A stretch of DNA of 42,065 bases from Paulinella micropora (taxonomy: Eukaryota; Cercozoa; Imbricatea; Euglyphida). Position 1 is the stretch's first letter; each line of letters opens with the position of its first letter. Location: the NCBI GenBank assembly GCA_009731375.1, contig BJOX01000301.1, positions 22,910-64,974 of the forward strand, read 5' to 3'. Shown here one piece after another: positions 30,601 through 42,065 of the stretch. Both the position numbers and the translations under genes were made by a program. Below the pieces are notes generated by a model that did not search any database, was not told the DNA's origin, and saw only the letters and a program-made list of their open reading frames with translations.

Positions 30601-33059
30601 CGGAGCGAAATTACTGCACGCGACAGAGGGAGGCGTTGGCAGTAGTATGGGCTCTCAAGAGGCTCAGAGAATACTTGTGGGGAGGACCTCTATTCACGGT
30701 TAGGACCGATCATCACAACCTTCTTTGGTTGATGAATCATGAACAAACCGGCCGTTTGGCGCGGTGGCAAGCTTTCTTGTCATGTTTCAATTTCACGATG
30801 GTCTACTTACCGGGAAAGCGAAACGTAGTCGCTGATAGCCTTTCCAGGCTAGAGTTTCAGTCGGAGGTGTCGGCTCTCGTATCATCAGTGGAGATGATGG
30901 ACCTGTCCACGGACAAGGTATACGAGGTGAGCCACATAGAGGCGATGCAGATGGCAAGAGGCGTTCGTTATGACCGCACGGGTCTACGATATAGTCCTCA
31001 AGGCCCGGAGCATGGCATATGCTGTGAGGCGCATGTTCTCGAAGACGCTGAGTGGTCTTATGAGGCATACGAGAACGCGAAGGCGAATATAAAAGAAGAG
31101 GAGGAGACGACTGAGGTCTGTACTGAACCTCCACAGGAAAATCGAAGCGAGCTTGATGAAGACCCGGAAAGGGTAGGAGTAAGGTTGGAGGACGGTACTA
31201 TTCATATCGCCTCGCCTACCGCGTGGAGGCAGCAACAGGCGACGGATCCGGAGTTCAAGGAGCTCATAACGTTATACAAGAACCCTAATGAGCTTAAAAA
31301 GACTCCACAGATCAAAGATCAGATGAAGGAGATGGCGTGGAGAGATGGGCTATTGTGGTACAAGGGCCAGCATGGCAAATTTGCATCACAGCCTGACAAA
31401 TGGACTCTCTGGGTACCAGAGAAGTTGAGGCGCTTTATATATGTCGCAGCCCATAACTGCCCCTTACTGGCACATCCGGGTCGACAAAGAACTCATTGGT
31501 TCATAGCGAGGCGATTTTGGTGGAAAGGGATGAAGGAGGAGATAGACAGGGAAGTGGACGCATGCATCCCATGCAAAACCACAAAGACACCGCTGAAGGC
31601 GAACTTTGGCCTGATCGGTACATTCCCGTTACACGCCGGGATGTTTGAATTTTTACACATCGATCATGTGGGACCTTTCCCCGAATCGGCAGAAGGGTAC
31701 AGATACCTTCTTACCGCAATAGATCGAGCCACCAATTATGTCTGGGTTGTTCCTGTTAAGGACGCTACAGGCAAGACAACTGCGGAGGCTCTGATCGATA
31801 GGATCGTCTCGCAGATCGGAGTGCCTAGAAAGATATGTTCTGATCGAGGTTCTGACTTTAATAATGAAGTCATCGACAGACTATCTAAGTACTACGGGAT
31901 GAAATGGCAATATGTTACTGCCTATAACCCGAGAGCGAATGGCAAGATCGAGCGGGTACATAGACCTCTCAAAGCCTCGCTTAAGATGTACTGTATGAAG
32001 AAGGAGAATCAGAGAGCCTGGGTGGAGGCAGCACCTTCATTTGCCTTTGCAATGAACTGTCTACCCTCATCGGCATTAGGAGGAGCCAGGAGCTCAGTCT
32101 CGCCATATCAATTGGTTTACGGCCGAGAGCCTAATATCCCAACCTCACTTCTGCATCCAAAAGACACTTGGGCAGATGAGGATGAGTTGTTCGGGATGAG
32201 ACTAAGAGCGAAGATGGAGGCGGAACAAATAGTTGCGGCGCACAGGGAGGCGGAGCGCAGAAAGACTGACGCACAAGGAGTGCGACAAGCGCACTTAGAT
32301 CAAGTCCGTTTCCAGGTTGGGGATATTGTACTCTTGTACCATCCTCAAGTCCCTAAGGGGGTTAGCTCTAAGCTGTTTACCCACTGGAAAGGACCATACC
32401 AGATCATGGAACAGATGGGACCTCTGAATTATAAGATCAGGGGTAGAGGGAAGGTGCAGATTGTGAATGTTCGAAGGCTGATCAAATATGACCCCTTCTT
32501 ACTTGAGGATGAATCCGTTGAGGAGGCGTTGAAACGGATGAAGGAGGACTTCAAAGAGGTACCGCCTATACAGAAGGAGGATACCTTAGAGGAGGAGAAT
32601 GCCTATCGGGCACCTGTCACGGAGAAGGAGGAGACCGAGAAGGAGAGTAAGGAAGACTCAAACCGCAAAAGCGCGGCGGGGACTCAGTCTAAAGCCCCCA
32701 TAGTCCGCGGCGGTACGAAGGAGAAGTTCACGGAGGCGCAGAGGAGGAGAGCGCAAAACGATCTCATCTTCGACCAACCGAGGAAGGTGGCAAGGTCGAC
32801 GCGAGCGACGGATGTCCATGGAGGAGGAGGGGAGAAGGACACTAACCCGAACGCGGGTAATGTGGACATTCGACATGTGCGATGGAAGGAAGGAGAGGCG
32901 ATTGCGGTCATCAAGTGGGTCCGAGACGCTTTTTATCTGTTGAGACCGGCAGAATCTCATGTTGCCGATGACACTCTCTCAGATCTTTATCTCATGCGAG
33001 CTGTGGCGGTCCGTTGGACCAAAGTGCGGAAGGTAGGAGCTAAACTCAACTACCAATAA
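27633..33059 (+). CDS. pol: Pol polyprotein: protease, reverse transcriptase, RNase H, integrase
   Basis: Enzymes for reverse transcription and integration. Residues are counted from ATG 27633, but the frame is open from 27558, so pol is more likely made as a Gag-Pol fusion. Protease-like segment: D168-T169-M170-A171, followed by ILLSYDQLATMGAVID. Reverse transcriptase: VIDLKNGFWQ (Asp726), LPMGLKQAPG and the catalytic YIDD at 804-807. RNase H: VDTDAS (Asp956). Integrase: H1274-x6-H1281 with C1311-x2-C1314, then Asp1344, Asp1404 and Glu1440 (D,D-35-E spacing), and a GPY/F-type motif HWKGPY at 1584-1589. A charged linker and a C-terminal domain of about 100 residues follow, ending in KLNYQ with a TAA stop. 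The Gly of the protease DTG motif is Met here; all other catalytic residues are present. Confidence 0.95.
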   Translation: MPTVDEQDTNGSVPPRREGEGTQPHKPQGKHLLVHPSRANMINDANRKAKKAMEERKPKPKARSPPTKKQRTVPPPKDSIVSAIDTSTLGVPDSVQKTLEIPEAPETQEVKLAEKGGEREEDKELELRLKTLERKIHVLAASLHRPDALCYTDLFCETLQTTLKVGNDTMANINIVGQKFLNSHRTWVDKNIRKTKGTLKGVGSRTEITGIVTLIFKLKSGRVYRADLYVVPDYHGSILLSYDQLATMGAVIDCAARRVIYGVKNGEEEDINPMTATDSYEAFELSLATERKKLAFVHEATEAYVHPYVTVPEELTWTDNWETEMQAYKVTIPAWDRTSIDDLVVARNEEIICVAKQCPSLARFAEGGGADVHITNGYCYHAKVSDEKREAFVPRRKGRIPDTPADDIKTFITNFWGDVPTWPRSLTEVKKCLRTLFESNKPYTVILPYNEKAIWAQEIRDRLIDHPIPVPSRKQQLVVACRLGSREQSSAYKQKLRAQDKLKLIPQAFTCFDGFYTRKAPIQYANLIDMLVGLGHDDEPDTVTYERTGLDDLSEEDLSLEEDLAPLKEHKKMSEEDFQAAARKILEEGVGSEREKAFLKAKMEAYREIFDPPRAGGVKSDDFTAVIYKIPGAEPSPAPRRANLSIHEAKIAEENVRQLLDEDFIERSTSPIVSQPKIVPKPGGEWRLTINYARVNKVLEEERNPLPTLEEGRRVLRNAKFYSVIDLKNGFWQIPLDEKSRWLTAFVVGMEIYQWKVLPMGLKQAPGLFQKAMQKMLSGQYDDQSEDGFMRRRGQKAGEYAFCYIDDIIVYSNTMEEHIDHLSDVFRRIGAFGLKCNLKKCQLARTSVTYLGYEISHNRVSISREKREEIMSRQLPKNRTELHSFLAMAQYYSQFIPDWGATRAKLEKMIDFGDFEKWDEEALQAFNTLKDIIYKDPKDGGLVLMMPDFTKPFVVDTDASKFAIGAVLQQEDEEKKLRPIMFISRKLCAAERNYCTRQREALAVVWALKRLREYLWGGPLFTVRTDHHNLLWLMNHEQTGRLARWQAFLSCFNFTMVYLPGKRNVVADSLSRLEFQSEVSALVSSVEMMDLSTDKVYEVSHIEAMQMARGVRYDRTGLRYSPQGPEHGICCEAHVLEDAEWSYEAYENAKANIKEEEETTEVCTEPPQENRSELDEDPERVGVRLEDGTIHIASPTAWRQQQATDPEFKELITLYKNPNELKKTPQIKDQMKEMAWRDGLLWYKGQHGKFASQPDKWTLWVPEKLRRFIYVAAHNCPLLAHPGRQRTHWFIARRFWWKGMKEEIDREVDACIPCKTTKTPLKANFGLIGTFPLHAGMFEFLHIDHVGPFPESAEGYRYLLTAIDRATNYVWVVPVKDATGKTTAEALIDRIVSQIGVPRKICSDRGSDFNNEVIDRLSKYYGMKWQYVTAYNPRANGKIERVHRPLKASLKMYCMKKENQRAWVEAAPSFAFAMNCLPSSALGGARSSVSPYQLVYGREPNIPTSLLHPKDTWADEDELFGMRLRAKMEAEQIVAAHREAERRKTDAQGVRQAHLDQVRFQVGDIVLLYHPQVPKGVSSKLFTHWKGPYQIMEQMGPLNYKIRGRGKVQIVNVRRLIKYDPFLLEDESVEEALKRMKEDFKEVPPIQKEDTLEEENAYRAPVTEKEETEKESKEDSNRKSAAGTQSKAPIVRGGTKEKFTEAQRRRAQNDLIFDQPRKVARSTRATDVHGGGGEKDTNPNAGNVDIRHVRWKEGEAIAVIKWVRDAFYLLRPAESHVADDTLSDLYLMRAVAVRWTKVRKVGAKLNYQ

Positions 33060-34082
33060 ATTCCTGCAATGAAGTAGAAATGGGGCAATTATTATTAGGG
33101 ATGAAATGAGTTGGTGTATCTATGCCACCTATGCTGTCTAGCCGATAGACACGTTTGAGGTGAGTGCCTTCTGCCTACCCACGGAATGATGTCGACTGCC
33201 TGCTGCACCCGGCGGTCGATCCTCGCACTTTTCTGTTGAACAGTGAAGGCATACTAAATATGTACATATGATATGATGCCTCTCTTTTCAGAGTAAGTGC
33301 AACTGACTCGAGCCTACGGTTAAAGCTGCTGGCGCAGAGTTCGCTAATCAAGGCTCGATAACCTGTTAGACTACTGTTATTAATAGTTGAAAGCAATCTA
33401 TGATAGCTACTACACTCTCAACACAATATTAATACAACAACTTTAATGAGAAAAGGGGCCAACAGACGCGCCACGTAACTTGACTGGCAGGATCATAAGT
33501 AAATGGCTCTACGACACCGTTACTCCGATACGGCCGGTCCATAACTATTAATTAATTATTAGTTCCAACACTTTTCCCGCTAAATGACTTTTTGTATGAA
33601 GACTCGTGACACTTCTAAGCTTCGGAGTCACCGATTTTTTGGTCTCTTTATTTCATGGTTTTTCTTCCCACTCATCACTACATCAACTGAGTGGCAAATA
33701 TTCTCAAAAAAGCATAGTGTTTGCGTGAAAATGTGATGATTTATTAATAAATAATTGACCCACTTCTACCTGGAATGATGAACAAGGAGCTCGCGTGCAA
33801 AGGCGTGTCACCCCTGTGACAACGCCAGTACACAAGGATATGGTGCTTAGGCATCTGTGCCGCTGTTCGCCCCAGTTTACTAGAAGCTATGAAAGTATAA
33901 GCGTACAGATGATACACGTCGCCCTTTCCATGTAGCAACAATTCGAAGTGTCACAGTTGTCGGACATAACCATGCATTGACGTGGCACTTTCGTTGGTAT
34001 GCGGGGGAAGAGAGCAGAGCAGAATGGAAGACGAGTGAGGTGGGGTGAGCGCGTGGCGGCTGAAGCCGAATAAAGGGAGAGG
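33060..34082. other. Sequence downstream of pol
   Basis: Expected to hold the 3' UTR and 3' LTR of the gypsy-type element. A purine tract GAGAAAAGGGG lies near 33449. No LTR ends were confirmed and no gene recognised. A gap follows at 34083-34160. Confidence 0.4.
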
Positions 34083-34160
34083 NNNNNNNNNNNNNNNNNN
34101 NNNNNNNNNNNNNNNNNNNNNNNNNNNNNNNNNNNNNNNNNNNNNNNNNNNNNNNNNNNN
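34083..34160. other. Assembly gap (78 N)
   Basis: Just downstream of the hydrolase stop codon. Confidence 1.
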
Positions 34161-34203
34161 GAGGTGGCCGTGGCGACTGCAGAACGAGGGGGCGGCGGGC
34201 CTG

Positions 34204-41767
<7,564 letters not shown>

Positions 41768-41811
41768 CTGGCGGCCAGCAAAGAAAACTTACCACTGGGC
41801 TATCGCGTGCA

Positions 41812-41812
41812 T

Positions 41813-41884
<72 letters not shown>

Positions 41885-41892
41885 TACTACTA

Positions 41893-41927
<35 letters not shown>

Positions 41928-41940
41928 ACTACTAATAATA

Positions 41941-41996
<56 letters not shown>

Positions 41997-41999
41997 TAT
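41812..41999. repeat. (TAC)n then (AAT)n
   Basis: Trinucleotide arrays between the 5'-most hydrolase exon and the terminal SINE tail. Confidence 0.9.
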
Positions 42000-42065
42000 A
42001 GTGCTTCTCTGTCAATGGCTGATGCATTTCTGCACATGCGCCTCCATCGTCTCACCCGTGAGGGG
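42000..42065 (-). mobile_element. SINE tail module at the right edge, reverse orientation
   Basis: Same tail as 44-158 and same orientation, truncated by the window end and preceded by (AAT)n. Confidence 0.7.

Larger units (their letters stand above)
24999..33059 (+). mobile_element. Ty3/gypsy-type LTR retrotransposon (internal region)
   Basis: Gag and pol lie in order on one strand, with protease, reverse transcriptase, RNase H and integrase in the Ty3/gypsy order. The pol frame of 1808 codons is unbroken, so the copy is probably young. I could not find matching long terminal repeats by eye in 23800-24990 or 33060-34000, nor a clear primer-binding site. A purine-rich tract near 33449 is a possible polypurine tract. 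The element boundaries are therefore unknown and only the coding interior is given. Confidence 0.9.

Noticed and set aside
23776-34000. Paired LTRs around the gypsy-type element
   Set aside because: I compared 23800-24990 with 33060-34000 by eye and found no convincing match. A self-alignment would be decisive.

Overview
This is a nuclear scaffold segment from a eukaryote, most likely a protist or alga. Evidence: spliced genes with many tiny exons, LTR retrotransposons, tRNA-headed SINE-like modules, very abundant microsatellites and runs of N (scaffold gaps). Nothing here fixes the species; a chromerid-type alveolate alga is only a guess.

Layout. (1) 1-1620: SINE fragments and long tetra- and pentanucleotide arrays. 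(2) 1824-11876, + strand: a short-chain dehydrogenase/reductase (SDR) gene of about 250 residues cut into at least 14 exons of 9-86 nt over 10 kb. Its introns hold microsatellites, and the largest (about 4403-10539) is packed with satellite units, hairpin-bearing repeats and SINE-like modules. (3) 11877-16490: mostly unassigned sequence with poly-T, short repeats and a cluster of perfect hairpins. (4) 16498-17402, - strand: the 3' part of an unrecognised spliced gene encoding a single-TM protein. (5) 18510-23775, - strand: a decayed Ty1/copia-order element with gag, protease and integrase but no recognisable reverse transcriptase. (6) 24999-33059, + strand: a largely intact Ty3/gypsy-type element, with gag and pol in the same reading frame separated by a UGA. 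(7) 34204-41767, - strand: an alpha/beta-hydrolase gene (ABHD1/ABHD3/EMB8/YheT type), reconstructed here as 17 exons of 23-168 nt. None is visible as a long ORF and most of its larger introns carry a microsatellite. (8) 41812-42065: trinucleotide arrays and a second copy of the SINE tail that opens the window.

The most interesting signal is in the two host genes. Exon chains fixed by protein homology and by matching phase at nearly every junction use 5' splice sites of the form GTC in about 20 of 29 introns, far from the usual GTRAGT. The SDR and hydrolase genes point toward each other, and the retroelement block lies between them. All splice sites, phases and motifs were read by eye; no database search was run.
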